Notes under the pieces: model-generated
Seen by the model: the letters and a program-made list of their open reading frames with translations, nothing else
What the model was told of the DNA's origin: nothing
The model's database searches: none
Source of the DNA: an uncultured Alphaproteobacteria bacterium
GTDB lineage: Bacteria > Pseudomonadota > Alphaproteobacteria > HIMB59 > GCA-002718135
Reading direction: 5' to 3'
NCBI GenBank assembly: GCA_902582755.1
Contig: CACHSZ010000002.1
Span: 144,151-208,150 of the forward strand
Length of the DNA: 64,000 nucleotides
Shown: positions 23,551 to 32,689 of the stretch, piece after piece
Layout of the letters: every line of letters begins with the position of its first letter
How positions within the stretch are numbered: position 1 is the first letter of the stretch
Position numbers and translations under genes: made by a program

Positions 23551-25284
23551 ATGAATAAAAAAAATAAATTTAGATCTTCTAATTGGTATAATTCTAAATC
23601 ACATCGAAGAGATACATTTATTCACAGAGGCTGGATGAGAAATCAAGGTCATCCAAATCATTTGTTTGATGGCCGTCCTGTAATTGGAATTTGTAATACT
23701 TGGTCAGAATTAACTCCTTGTAATGGTCATTTCAGAGAGATAGCAGAGTCTGTTAAAAAAGGTGTTTATGAAGCCGGCGGTTTTCCTCTTGAATTTCCTG
23801 TTTTTTCAGCAAGCGAATCCAATTTAAGACCCACAGCTATGTTGTTTAGAAATTTAGCAAGTATGGATGTTGAAGAGGCAATAAGGGGTAATCCTATTGA
23901 CGGAGTAGTACTATTAATGGGGTGTGACAAAACAACACCTTCGTTAATGATGGGAGCTGCAAGTGTAGATCTTCCTACTATAGGTGTTTCAGGTGGACCA
24001 ATGCTCAATGGACACCATCAAGGTGAAACAATAGGTTCTGGCACTGGAGTTTGGAAACTTGATGCAGATTTAAATGCTGGCGTAATTACAGAAGAAGATT
24101 TTATTAATGCAGAAATTTCAATGAGTAGATCGAAAGGTAATTGCATGACAATGGGGACTGCATCAACAATGGGATCAATGGTGGAAGCATTAGGGATGTC
24201 ACTACCTGGAAATGCTGCAATACCTGCAGTTGATTCAAGAAGATATGCTTTAGCACATATGTCTGGGAAAAGAATTGTTGAAATGGTTAAGGAAGACATA
24301 ACTATGTCAAAAATTGTTACAAAAAAATCATTTGAAAATGCAATAAAGGTCAATGGAGCAATAGGGGGATCTACAAATGCGGTTATCCATTTGGCTGCAA
24401 TTGCTGGTCGAATGGAAATAGATTTAGATTTAGAGGACTGGAATAAATGTGGAGATGGTATTCCAACACTAGTAAACTTACAACCTTCTGGAAAATATTT
24501 AATGGAGGATTTTTATTATGCAGGTGGTGTTCCCGTAGTTATAAAAAGATTAATGGAAAAAAAACTATTAGAAGAAAATGAAATGACTGTTAATGGAAAA
24601 ACTATATCTGAAAATAATATAAATGCTAAATGTTGGAACAATGATGTTATAAAAGAATTTGAAAATCCATTAACAAAAAATGGAGGAATTAAAATTCTTA
24701 GAGGTAATATTGCTCCAAATGGTGCAATTATCAAACCATCAGCTGCATCACCAGAATTAATGAAACATACTGGAAAAGCCGTAGTCTTTGAAAGTGTTGA
24801 AGAGTTTCATGAAAAGATTGATGATCCTAATTTAGAAGTTGATGAAAATTCAATATTAGTTTTAAAAAACTGTGGGCCAAAAGGTTATCCTGGTATGGCA
24901 GAAGTTGGCAATATGAGACTTCCACAAAAAGTTCTAAAGAAAGGTGTGAGAGATATGATTAGAATATCTGACGCCAGAATGAGTGGAACAGCATATGGCA
25001 CAGTTATACTTCATACAGCTCCAGAAGCCGCAGTTAAAGGTCCTTTAGCAGCAGTACAAAATGGAGATGAAATAGAAGTAGATGTTACTAATGGTACAAT
25101 GAATTTAAAAGTTGATGACGAAACAATAAAAAACCGTCTAGAAAATTATTCACCTGTCGTTCCAGAAATCACAGGTGGTTACCAAAAAATGTATATAGAA
25201 CATGTCATGCAAGCTGACAAAGGTGCAGACTTAGATTTTCTTATTGGTAAAAGAGGTGCTGAAGTAAAAAGGCATAGTCATTAA
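23551..25284 (+). CDS. IlvD/Edd-family sugar-acid dehydratase
   Basis: A 577-residue Fe-S dehydratase. Three probable cluster cysteines are C57 (SELTPC), C125 (MGCDKT) and C198 (KGNCMTMG). The family includes dihydroxyacid dehydratase (IlvD), phosphogluconate dehydratase, and L-arabinonate, D-xylonate and galactonate dehydratases. The N-terminal segment RRDTFIHRGWMRNQG and NGHFREIAE resemble the arabinonate/pentonate dehydratase branch. The adjacent lactonase supports conversion of an aldonate to a 2-keto-3-deoxy acid. The aldolase or second dehydratase needed next is not in the window. True IlvD remains a less likely alternative. Confidence 0.88.
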   Translation: MNKKNKFRSSNWYNSKSHRRDTFIHRGWMRNQGHPNHLFDGRPVIGICNTWSELTPCNGHFREIAESVKKGVYEAGGFPLEFPVFSASESNLRPTAMLFRNLASMDVEEAIRGNPIDGVVLLMGCDKTTPSLMMGAASVDLPTIGVSGGPMLNGHHQGETIGSGTGVWKLDADLNAGVITEEDFINAEISMSRSKGNCMTMGTASTMGSMVEALGMSLPGNAAIPAVDSRRYALAHMSGKRIVEMVKEDITMSKIVTKKSFENAIKVNGAIGGSTNAVIHLAAIAGRMEIDLDLEDWNKCGDGIPTLVNLQPSGKYLMEDFYYAGGVPVVIKRLMEKKLLEENEMTVNGKTISENNINAKCWNNDVIKEFENPLTKNGGIKILRGNIAPNGAIIKPSAASPELMKHTGKAVVFESVEEFHEKIDDPNLEVDENSILVLKNCGPKGYPGMAEVGNMRLPQKVLKKGVRDMIRISDARMSGTAYGTVILHTAPEAAVKGPLAAVQNGDEIEVDVTNGTMNLKVDDETIKNRLENYSPVVPEITGGYQKMYIEHVMQADKGADLDFLIGKRGAEVKRHSH

Positions 25285-25291
25285 TTAATTT

Positions 25292-26662
25292 TTATAAATC
25301 AAAAACCTTACCTGGATTTAAAATATTATTTGGATCGAAACTTTTTTTAATTAATTTCATTAACGGAATATTATCGGGGTGTTGTTTCAGTAAATACTCT
25401 TTTTTTTGAAGACCAATACCATGCTCACCAGTAATTGTTCCTTCCATCTCTAAAGCTTTATCAATTAATTTATTACTAAATTCTCTAATATATTTATATT
25501 CATTTTCTTTACTAGGATCATAGATAATAGATACATGAAAATTTCCATCACCCACATGACCAACCATTGGCGCTTTTAATCCAGTGTTACGCAGTTCTGT
25601 TTCTGCAAATTTAATACATTCCACAATATTTGAAATAGGCACACAAACATCAGTAACATACACTCTAATATTATCACCTTGAGCTTTTACAGAATAATAA
25701 ACATTATGTCTTGCTTTCCAGATTTTGTTTCTTTCTTCTGTATTTGTAGCCCATTTAAACTCACTGCCATTATTATTTTTGGAAATTTCTTCAACTACAC
25801 CAATTGATTCTTTATTTGAAATCTCGCTACCATGAAACTCATAGAAAAGTGTTGGCAGACGATCTAAATTGTCTAGTTGTGAGTATCGTATACTTATATC
25901 CATTTGATCTTTATTTAATAACTCTACTCTTGCAATAGGGACGCCATATTGAATTATTTCTTGTGCTGTTAAAACTGCAGAGTCTAGATCAGGGAATTGA
26001 CAAACAGCACTCATTATACTCTCTGGAATTGGAGACAATCGTAGATGCACTTCAGTTATTATTCCTAATGTTCCCTCTGATCCAACAAAAAGATTGGTTA
26101 GATTATATCCTGCAGATGTTTTTTTAGATCTTGTTCCTGTATTTATAATTTCACCATTGGCCATTACAACGGTTAAACCAAGGACTGTAGTTCTCATTGT
26201 ACCATATCTCACAGCCATTGTTCCTGAAGCAGAACAAGCAGCCATACCCCCTAGAGAAGCATTTGCACCGGGATCAATTGGAAAGAAAACTCCTTTATCT
26301 TTTAAAGTTTCATTGAGTTGTTCTCTAGACACATTTGCTTGAACTCGACAATCAAAGTCTGACTCATTAATAGATATAATTTTGTTAAAATTTTCCATAG
26401 AGATTGTGAAACCTTCATCATTTCCAACAACATGACCCTCTAATGATGTGCCTGTGCCATAGGCAGTTACTGGTACTTTAAATTCATTACAAATTTTAAG
26501 TATTTTTGAAAGTTCTTCATTGTTGTTTGGAAATAAAACTGCTCTAGGTAGAACAGGATCATAAGCATCTTCACCTTTTGCATGATTATTTCTTACACTT
26601 TCTGAAAATGATATTCTTTCTTGTAAAATATCTTTTAAATTGTCCAATAATCCTCTATCCAT
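25292..26662 (-). CDS. FAD-linked 2-hydroxyacid dehydrogenase (D-lactate dehydrogenase/GlcD type)
   Basis: A 456-residue flavoprotein. The FAD-binding type 4 domain covers about 35-210 (VPVTAYGTGTSLEGHVV and PGANASLGGMAACSASGT). The C-terminal FAD oxidase domain has GHVGDGNFHV and the GEHGIG motif with the FAD-contacting histidine near 417. Members oxidise D-lactate, glycolate or D-2-hydroxyglutarate and pass electrons to cytochrome c or quinone. It is divergent from an Ldh-family dehydrogenase across a 33-base gap with a palindrome and is convergent with the dehydratase. The exact substrate is open. Confidence 0.9.
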   Translation of the reverse strand: MDRGLLDNLKDILQERISFSESVRNNHAKGEDAYDPVLPRAVLFPNNNEELSKILKICNEFKVPVTAYGTGTSLEGHVVGNDEGFTISMENFNKIISINESDFDCRVQANVSREQLNETLKDKGVFFPIDPGANASLGGMAACSASGTMAVRYGTMRTTVLGLTVVMANGEIINTGTRSKKTSAGYNLTNLFVGSEGTLGIITEVHLRLSPIPESIMSAVCQFPDLDSAVLTAQEIIQYGVPIARVELLNKDQMDISIRYSQLDNLDRLPTLFYEFHGSEISNKESIGVVEEISKNNNGSEFKWATNTEERNKIWKARHNVYYSVKAQGDNIRVYVTDVCVPISNIVECIKFAETELRNTGLKAPMVGHVGDGNFHVSIIYDPSKENEYKYIREFSNKLIDKALEMEGTITGEHGIGLQKKEYLLKQHPDNIPLMKLIKKSFDPNNILNPGKVFDL

Positions 26663-26681
26663 TAATTAATAATATTAATTA
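26663..26681. promoter_or_regulatory. AT-rich palindrome in a divergent promoter gap
   Basis: TAATTAATA and TATTAATTA arms, 9 bp each with one central A, fill most of the 33-base space between two divergent dehydrogenase genes. The symmetry and position suit an operator for a dimeric regulator, but in DNA this AT-rich such palindromes can arise by chance. Confidence 0.3.
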
Positions 26682-26695
26682 TTCAATAAAAGTAA

Positions 26696-27694
26696 ATGAA
26701 TACCACGCCATTAGAATTAGAAAATATATATGATCTAGCATATAAAGCATTATCAACTAATGGATGTGATCATTTCAATGCTGATTCTGTAGCGACAACA
26801 GTTTCACATGCTGAAAGAGATGGAAGTGTTTCTCATGGATTATTTCGAATTCCTGGTTATGTAGCTTCTCTTAAAAGTAAAAAAGTTAATGGAGTCTCAA
26901 GACCTACAAATACTTATCTTACACAAAATGCGATTCGTGTTGAAGGTGATTATGGTTTTGCTCCTGTAGGTATAAAAGTTGGTTTGCCTGAATTGATAAA
27001 AACAACAAATAAACACGGAGTTGGTGTTTTAACTATATCTAATACTCATCACTTTGCAGCCTTATGGCACGAAACTGAAGCATTGGCTGAAAACAACTTA
27101 GTTGGGATTGCTTGTACAGCTTATAAACCAAGTGTAGCTCCGGCTGGTGCAAAAAAACCACTATTTGGAACAAATCCAATATCATTTGCTTGGCCTAGAA
27201 AAAATAATACCCCAGTAGTCTATGATATGGCAACTTCAACAATGGCGATGGGGGAAGTTCAGGTTGCAGCACGTGATGGCCATAAAGTTCCATTTGGAAC
27301 AGGCTTAAATAAAAATGGAGAAAAAACTGATAATCCTTCTGAAATTGCAAATGGAGGAGTACTTTTAACATTTGGTGACTACAAAGGTTCTGCAATAGCA
27401 ATGATGATTGAGTTATTAGCTGCAGGTCTAGTAGGAGATTTATTTAGTTTTGAAGCTAAAGAAGAAGACAATAATGATGGAGGTCCTGCAAGGGGCGGTG
27501 AATTTATTATGGCCTTATCTCCAGAGCTCATTGCAGGAAAAAATTGGAATGAACATGCTGAGAAATTTTTTGAACAAATGACATCTTTAGACGGTGTACG
27601 TTTGCCTGGACAACGAAGACACACTAATAGGCAAAATAAAGGTCCAAGACAAATTAATTCAGAGCTAATAGAAAAGATAAACAGTCTAATCTAA
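26696..27694 (+). CDS. Ldh-family (malate/L-lactate/ureidoglycolate) NAD(P) dehydrogenase
   Basis: A 332-residue member of the Ldh_2 (malate/lactate dehydrogenase type 2) family, a fold unlike classical Rossmann lactate dehydrogenases. Typical segments are HAERDGSVSHGLFRIPGY (38-55), where the SHG motif carries the catalytic histidine, GVLTISNTHHFAALW near 109-123, and GTNPISFAWPR near 158-168. Family substrates include malate, L-sulfolactate, ureidoglycolate, piperideine carboxylate and 2-keto-sugar acids. It is divergent from the flavin hydroxyacid dehydrogenase and precedes a serine hydrolase by 7 bases. Confidence 0.9.
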   Translation: MNTTPLELENIYDLAYKALSTNGCDHFNADSVATTVSHAERDGSVSHGLFRIPGYVASLKSKKVNGVSRPTNTYLTQNAIRVEGDYGFAPVGIKVGLPELIKTTNKHGVGVLTISNTHHFAALWHETEALAENNLVGIACTAYKPSVAPAGAKKPLFGTNPISFAWPRKNNTPVVYDMATSTMAMGEVQVAARDGHKVPFGTGLNKNGEKTDNPSEIANGGVLLTFGDYKGSAIAMMIELLAAGLVGDLFSFEAKEEDNNDGGPARGGEFIMALSPELIAGKNWNEHAEKFFEQMTSLDGVRLPGQRRHTNRQNKGPRQINSELIEKINSLI

Positions 27695-27701
27695 TCCATT
27701 T

Positions 27702-28892
27702 ATGGATAATATTAAATTAGATTTTCAAAAACATATTGATGCAGGAAGATGTAATGGAGCTGAATGGATAATAAATCATAAAAATAATATTTATCATGAC
27801 GTAATTGGTTACAAAGATTTGGAATTAAAAAATAAGCTAAATAAAAATTCATATTATAGAATTTGGTCAATGACAAAGCCAATTATTGGTTTTGCAGCAA
27901 TGCAATTAATTGAAAAAAATTTCTTATCTCTTGATGATACTATAGATAAACATTTATCTGATTTTAAAAATTTAAAAAAACTTAGTAGTATTGAGAGTAA
28001 TTTAAAAAATACAACTTCTCTAGAAGATAAACCTACTGTTAGACAACTTTTACAACATACAGCAGGCTTTACATATAACAGTTGTGATAATTTTTTAGCT
28101 CAAGAATATGAGGATAGAAGTTTATTTCATTCTGTATCTTCAAGTTTGGAGGAAGAGATTAGTAAAATTTCTGAATTACCTCTGTTATATGAACCTGGTT
28201 CAAAATGGCATTATTCTATATCTATTGATGTTTTAGCCAGAATTATAGAAGTTGTAACAAAAGATAAAATTTTTGACGTTTTAAACGAAAATATTTTTTT
28301 ACCTTTAGAAATGAATAATACAAATTTTTATATTGATGAAAATAGTAATAGTAAATTAGTTGAAACATTTGAATATAACAGCAATAAATTAAAACTAACA
28401 AATTTAAATTATGATAAAAGAAAGTTAATATTATACGGGTACCCAACAAATAATAAAAATTATTCCAGAGGAGGCCATGGTTTGTTTTCTACAGCTGAAG
28501 ATTATGAAAAATTTGCTACAATGCTTATCGATGGTAAAAATAAAAATGGAAAAGAGCTCATTAATTCTCAAAGTTTAGAATTAATGCGAAATAATTCTTT
28601 AAATAAAGAGTTATTTCCAATTGAAATCACATCAATTAATACGAATAAAGATGAAGATTATGAAAATGATCTAGATGGATATGGTTGGGGTTTAGGATTT
28701 AGAGTGTTAATGAATAATACCTCTCAAAATAAGTTTGGTCCAATTGGAGAATTTGGATGGTCAGGCTATGCCGCTACTTATTTTTTGGCAGATCCAAAAA
28801 ATAATTTGTCAGCTGTTTTAATGATGCAAATTTTAGATGCAGATAAGAATATTAAAAAAGATTTTTACAATAATATCTTTAAAAATCTTTAA
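27702..28892 (+). CDS. Serine hydrolase, beta-lactamase class C/EstB family
   Basis: A 396-residue protein with the SxxK motif S56-M-T-K59 (IWSMTKPIIG) and the tyrosine motif in KWHYSISIDVLARI near 163-176. A GG(H)G-type segment RGGHGLFSTAEDY near 252-264 and GEFGWSGYAATYF near 348-360 complete the fold. No signal peptide is seen, which argues against a periplasmic beta-lactamase and for an intracellular esterase or lactone/amide hydrolase. It lies in an operon with the Ldh-family dehydrogenase upstream and the EamA transporter downstream, whose start overlaps its stop by one base. Confidence 0.88.
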   Translation: MDNIKLDFQKHIDAGRCNGAEWIINHKNNIYHDVIGYKDLELKNKLNKNSYYRIWSMTKPIIGFAAMQLIEKNFLSLDDTIDKHLSDFKNLKKLSSIESNLKNTTSLEDKPTVRQLLQHTAGFTYNSCDNFLAQEYEDRSLFHSVSSSLEEEISKISELPLLYEPGSKWHYSISIDVLARIIEVVTKDKIFDVLNENIFLPLEMNNTNFYIDENSNSKLVETFEYNSNKLKLTNLNYDKRKLILYGYPTNNKNYSRGGHGLFSTAEDYEKFATMLIDGKNKNGKELINSQSLELMRNNSLNKELFPIEITSINTNKDEDYENDLDGYGWGLGFRVLMNNTSQNKFGPIGEFGWSGYAATYFLADPKNNLSAVLMMQILDADKNIKKDFYNNIFKNL

Positions 28893-29752
28893 TGAACATG
28901 AAATCAAATCCCTATACCTATGGAATAATTTTAACTCTTTTAACTTATTTATCTTTTGGTATTTTAGATACAATTCAAAAAACAGCAGTTCAATATCACT
29001 CTGTTTTTGTATTATTATTTGTAAAATTTACTTTCTGTTTTATTTTTTCTTTTTTTATTGCAAAAAAAAATAAAGTTAAAAAATTTTATCTTTCAAATAA
29101 TTACAAGATACAAATAACTAGATGTATTTTATCTGTATGTGAATCTTGTTTTTTTGTATTGTCTTTTAGGCACTTAGCTCTGGCAGATGCTCATACTATA
29201 GGATCTTTAGCTCCTGTTCTAGTTTTAGTTTTCTCTTATTTTATTTTAAAAGAAAAAATAAATGTGGCAACTTGGCTTGCAATCGCTGTTAGTTTCTGTG
29301 GAGTTATTCTAATCATGCGACCTGGACTAACTATATTTAATCCATATCTAATTATTCCATTATGTGCTGCTTTTTTCTATTCACTTTTTCAAATAGCAAC
29401 TAGATTAAATGCTAAGTATGATGATAATGAAACTATGTTATTCTACAATGGTCTTATAGGCGCTATTATTACATTTGTACTATCACTTTTTTTCTGGCAA
29501 CCACTACATTCATTTTCTTTTATTTTTTTTATTTTTTTGGGTATCTTTTTTTGTACAGGTTTATTTTTACAAATTAAGGCATTGAGTGTTACACCAGCTA
29601 GTATTTTAGCACCTTATAATTATACTATAATTGTTTGGGGAATAATTTTTGGTTTATTAGTATATGGAGAAGTCCCAGATATATTTACGATTATAGGAGC
29701 AATTATTATTGTTTCATCAGGAATATTTATATTTAGATATTCTTATAAGTAG
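28892..29752 (+). CDS. EamA/DMT superfamily transporter
   Basis: A 286-residue membrane protein of ten predicted helices in two EamA repeats. The first repeat holds SLAPVLVLVFSYFILKEK near 108-125 and the second ends in APYNYTIIVWGIIFGLLVYGE near 239-259. Members export amino acids, nucleosides or other small metabolites, or import some. Start ATG overlaps the stop of the serine hydrolase by one base, so both are co-translated. The function may be efflux or uptake of a compound handled by the three-gene operon. Confidence 0.87.
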   Translation: MNMKSNPYTYGIILTLLTYLSFGILDTIQKTAVQYHSVFVLLFVKFTFCFIFSFFIAKKNKVKKFYLSNNYKIQITRCILSVCESCFFVLSFRHLALADAHTIGSLAPVLVLVFSYFILKEKINVATWLAIAVSFCGVILIMRPGLTIFNPYLIIPLCAAFFYSLFQIATRLNAKYDDNETMLFYNGLIGAIITFVLSLFFWQPLHSFSFIFFIFLGIFFCTGLFLQIKALSVTPASILAPYNYTIIVWGIIFGLLVYGEVPDIFTIIGAIIIVSSGIFIFRYSYK

Positions 29753-29801
29753 TTTTAATTTCTTTGTATCAATTAAAAAATTAATGTTATAAATTTGCTT
29801 T

Positions 29802-31286
29802 ATGTTTATTGGTATCGATCTTGGAACTTCATCAGTCAAAATGATTTTAATTGATCAAAATCAAAGCATTCTTGCATCCGCTAATTCAAGTCTTACTGTA
29901 CAATCACCTAAAGATGGTTTTAGTGAACAAAATCCACAAGAATGGATTGATTCAACAATAGAATGCTTGGAGGCGTTAAAATCAAAAAAACCAAAAGAAT
30001 TTTCACAAACTATTTCAATAGGAATATCAGGTCATATGCATGGAGCTACGTTAATAGACAAGGATGGAAAAGTTATTAGACCATGTATTCTTTGGAATGA
30101 TACAAGATCATATCAAGAGTGTGAAGAATTTGAAAAACAAAATTTTGATGTACGATCAATTTCAGGAAATATCACCATGCCCGGTTTTACTGCACCAAAA
30201 ATAAATTGGATAAAAAATAATGAAATTGATAATTTTAAAAAAATTTTCAAAGTTTTACTTCCGAAAGATTATTTACGATTTGTTCTTACTGGTGAATTTT
30301 TTTCTGAAATGTCAGATGCATCTGGAACATTATGGCTAGATATTCAAAAAAGAAAATGGTCTAATCAACTTTTATCTTGCTCATTTTTAGAAGAAAAACA
30401 CATGCCAGATTTAGTGGAAGGAAATGAGCAGACAGGATTTTTAAAAAAAGATTTAAAAGAGAAATTTAATTTTAACAATAATGTTAAAGTTGTGGGTGGA
30501 GCAGGTGATAATGCTGCCGCAGCAACTGGTATGGGTATAACAAATAAAAATCAATCATTTATATCTCTTGGCACTTCAGGGGTTTTTTTTACTCCCACTG
30601 AAAATTTTTTGAGTAATACTGGAGATGCAGTACATTCTTTCTGTCATTGTTTACCAAATAAATGGCACTTAATGTCTGTTATGTTAAGTGCAAGTAATTG
30701 TTTAGATTGGATTTGCACCATAACCAATACTGCAATTGCTGATACACTCAATAATGTGGAGCATTTTTATAATGATCAAAATTCTATAAAAAATTCTTCT
30801 TATTTTTTACCTTATTTGTCAGGAGAAAGAACCCCACATAATGATCCACATATTAGAGGTTCGCTCCATTCTATAAAAACAACAACAAATGCAACAGATC
30901 TACAGTATGCAGTAATTGAAGGTGTCAGTTTTGGTATATTAGATGGAGTAAATTCTATTTTGAAAGTTAATAATAACTTTGATAAAATATTTATGGTTGG
31001 AGGAGGATCAAAAAGTTCATTTTGGATTGAATTGCTTGCATCACTTTTAAATAGGCAATTAAGTGTTTGTGATCAGAGCGAATTTGGTGCCGCACTTGGC
31101 GTTGCAAGATTAGCTATGTATGAAGATGCTACTAATGATAATAAAGAAAATATTATTAGTGAAATAAAAATAAGTAAAACTTATGAGCCTAATGAAGATA
31201 ATATTGATCTTTTATTAAAAAGATATTCAATTTGGAAAGATTTATATAACAGTAATAATAAGATCGCTCAAAATCAAATTTTTTAG
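29802..31286 (+). CDS. xylB: FGGY-family carbohydrate kinase, probable xylulokinase
   Basis: A 494-residue sugar kinase. The N-terminal phosphate loop is GIDLGTSSVKM (4-14), followed by SIGISGHMHGATLID near 75-89, where the GHMHG motif is typical of xylulokinase (QMHG-like). The second domain carries GAGDNAAAATG near 234-244 and FMVGGGSKSSFW near 396-407. Product in the xylulokinase case is D-xylulose 5-phosphate for the pentose phosphate pathway. It is convergent with the mannitol-type dehydrogenase (4-base overlap). Polyol dehydrogenases next door can provide a ketose substrate. Confidence 0.88.
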   Translation: MFIGIDLGTSSVKMILIDQNQSILASANSSLTVQSPKDGFSEQNPQEWIDSTIECLEALKSKKPKEFSQTISIGISGHMHGATLIDKDGKVIRPCILWNDTRSYQECEEFEKQNFDVRSISGNITMPGFTAPKINWIKNNEIDNFKKIFKVLLPKDYLRFVLTGEFFSEMSDASGTLWLDIQKRKWSNQLLSCSFLEEKHMPDLVEGNEQTGFLKKDLKEKFNFNNNVKVVGGAGDNAAAATGMGITNKNQSFISLGTSGVFFTPTENFLSNTGDAVHSFCHCLPNKWHLMSVMLSASNCLDWICTITNTAIADTLNNVEHFYNDQNSIKNSSYFLPYLSGERTPHNDPHIRGSLHSIKTTTNATDLQYAVIEGVSFGILDGVNSILKVNNNFDKIFMVGGGSKSSFWIELLASLLNRQLSVCDQSEFGAALGVARLAMYEDATNDNKENIISEIKISKTYEPNEDNIDLLLKRYSIWKDLYNSNNKIAQNQIF

Positions 31287-32689
31287 TAAATATTTTCTAA
31301 AAAATTAATTTTTTCCTCTAAAATTTGAGAAAATAAAGGAAACTGTTTTGGTGTATCACCCCAAAGCTCTACACAATTTGTAAATTCAATAACTTTTTCT
31401 TTTTCTAAATAATATTTGATCCATTCCCAACTGGGTTCATAATATTCAAAATTTAATTTTTTATCTTTTATTTTCAACATAAAAACATACCAACTTGCGA
31501 TTGCATCAATACAGTTTTCTGGAATTATTTTTTTTTCAAAGCAATTACGTATGGTCGGTAATATAAATATTGGAAATTTACCTACTCCATCCATTGCAAT
31601 CCTCTCTAATTTATCAGCAATATTTTTATTTTTAAACCTTTCATAAATTGTGACCATATATTCCTCTAAATTAAAGGGTTTGTGTACAAGAGCTGGTAAT
31701 ATTTCTTTTTGTTGAATTTCAAAGAAATATTGTTCCAAATTTTTATCAGATATTGCTTCATCATACGTTGTGTAACCTTTAAGTGCACCAAAATAACTTA
31801 ATGCTACGTGAGCTCCATTAAGAATTCTAATTTTTGCTTCTTCATAAGGAAAAACATCATCCACAAACTTGACACCAACATCTTCCAGTCTTGGCCTTTC
31901 ATTGATGAAGTCATCCTCTATTATCCATTGAATAAATGACTCAGCCATAACACCACAATTATCATCTAAATTAAATTTTTCCATTATTTCAGATTTTAAA
32001 AATTCAGGAGTTCTAGGAGTAATTCGATCAACAACACAAGAGGGAAAACTTACATTATTTTCTATCCATTCTAAAAGTTCATATTCTTTAGACACTGATA
32101 AGTATTGCTTCAAACAGTCTTGTAACATTACTCCATTTTCCCTAATATTGTCACAACACAATAATGTGATTTTTTTATTTATAGACACCATCCTTTTTTT
32201 TAAAGCTGCCATGAGATAGGAATAAATGATACTATGTTCTTTTCCTTCAATATTATTTTTAATAATTTCTAAATTTAAATTTAATTTATTTTTTTCATTT
32301 ATATAGTAACCACTTTCAGTAACAGTCATAGTAACTAATTTTACATCTGGATTTGCAAGTGCATCCTCAGCTTCTTCTTTATTTCTACTCCAGTCTATTA
32401 ATTCAATTATCGAATTAATTTCTTTATATTCTTCTTCTCCGGATGTAGAAATTGTTTTAAGAATATATTTTCCTTTTTTTAATTTAAGATTATCAAAATT
32501 TTTGCAATCTTCTTTTCTTAAATTAATTCCACAAATTCCCCAATTAAGATCATTAAACGTATTAAGATATTCATGTATATAGTTTGCCTGATGAGCTCTA
32601 TGAAAGTTCCCAACACCAAGATGAACAATACCAGTTTTACAATTCTCTCTCTTAAAAGATGAAATAACTAATTCATTTTTATTCATCAA
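31283..32689 (-). CDS. Mannitol dehydrogenase family oxidoreductase
   Basis: A 468-residue long-chain polyol dehydrogenase. The N-terminal Rossmann motif is GVGNFHRAHQANYIHEY (21-37). The catalytic lysine region KIRILNGAHVALSY near 285-298 is the family's most conserved block (K-x5-N-x2-H). Members oxidise mannitol, arabinitol or sorbitol, or reduce fructuronate and tagaturonate. Its start overlaps the end of the Zn alcohol dehydrogenase gene, so the two form one minus-strand operon. With the neighbouring kinase a polyol to ketose to ketose-phosphate route is likely; the polyol is not determinable. Confidence 0.9.
   Translation of the reverse strand: MMNKNELVISSFKRENCKTGIVHLGVGNFHRAHQANYIHEYLNTFNDLNWGICGINLRKEDCKNFDNLKLKKGKYILKTISTSGEEEYKEINSIIELIDWSRNKEEAEDALANPDVKLVTMTVTESGYYINEKNKLNLNLEIIKNNIEGKEHSIIYSYLMAALKKRMVSINKKITLLCCDNIRENGVMLQDCLKQYLSVSKEYELLEWIENNVSFPSCVVDRITPRTPEFLKSEIMEKFNLDDNCGVMAESFIQWIIEDDFINERPRLEDVGVKFVDDVFPYEEAKIRILNGAHVALSYFGALKGYTTYDEAISDKNLEQYFFEIQQKEILPALVHKPFNLEEYMVTIYERFKNKNIADKLERIAMDGVGKFPIFILPTIRNCFEKKIIPENCIDAIASWYVFMLKIKDKKLNFEYYEPSWEWIKYYLEKEKVIEFTNCVELWGDTPKQFPLFSQILEEKINFLENIY

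Noticed and set aside
27702..28892. Beta-lactamase conferring antibiotic resistance
   Set aside because: Has the SxxK fold motif but no signal peptide and sits in a metabolic operon; an esterase-like hydrolase is more likely.
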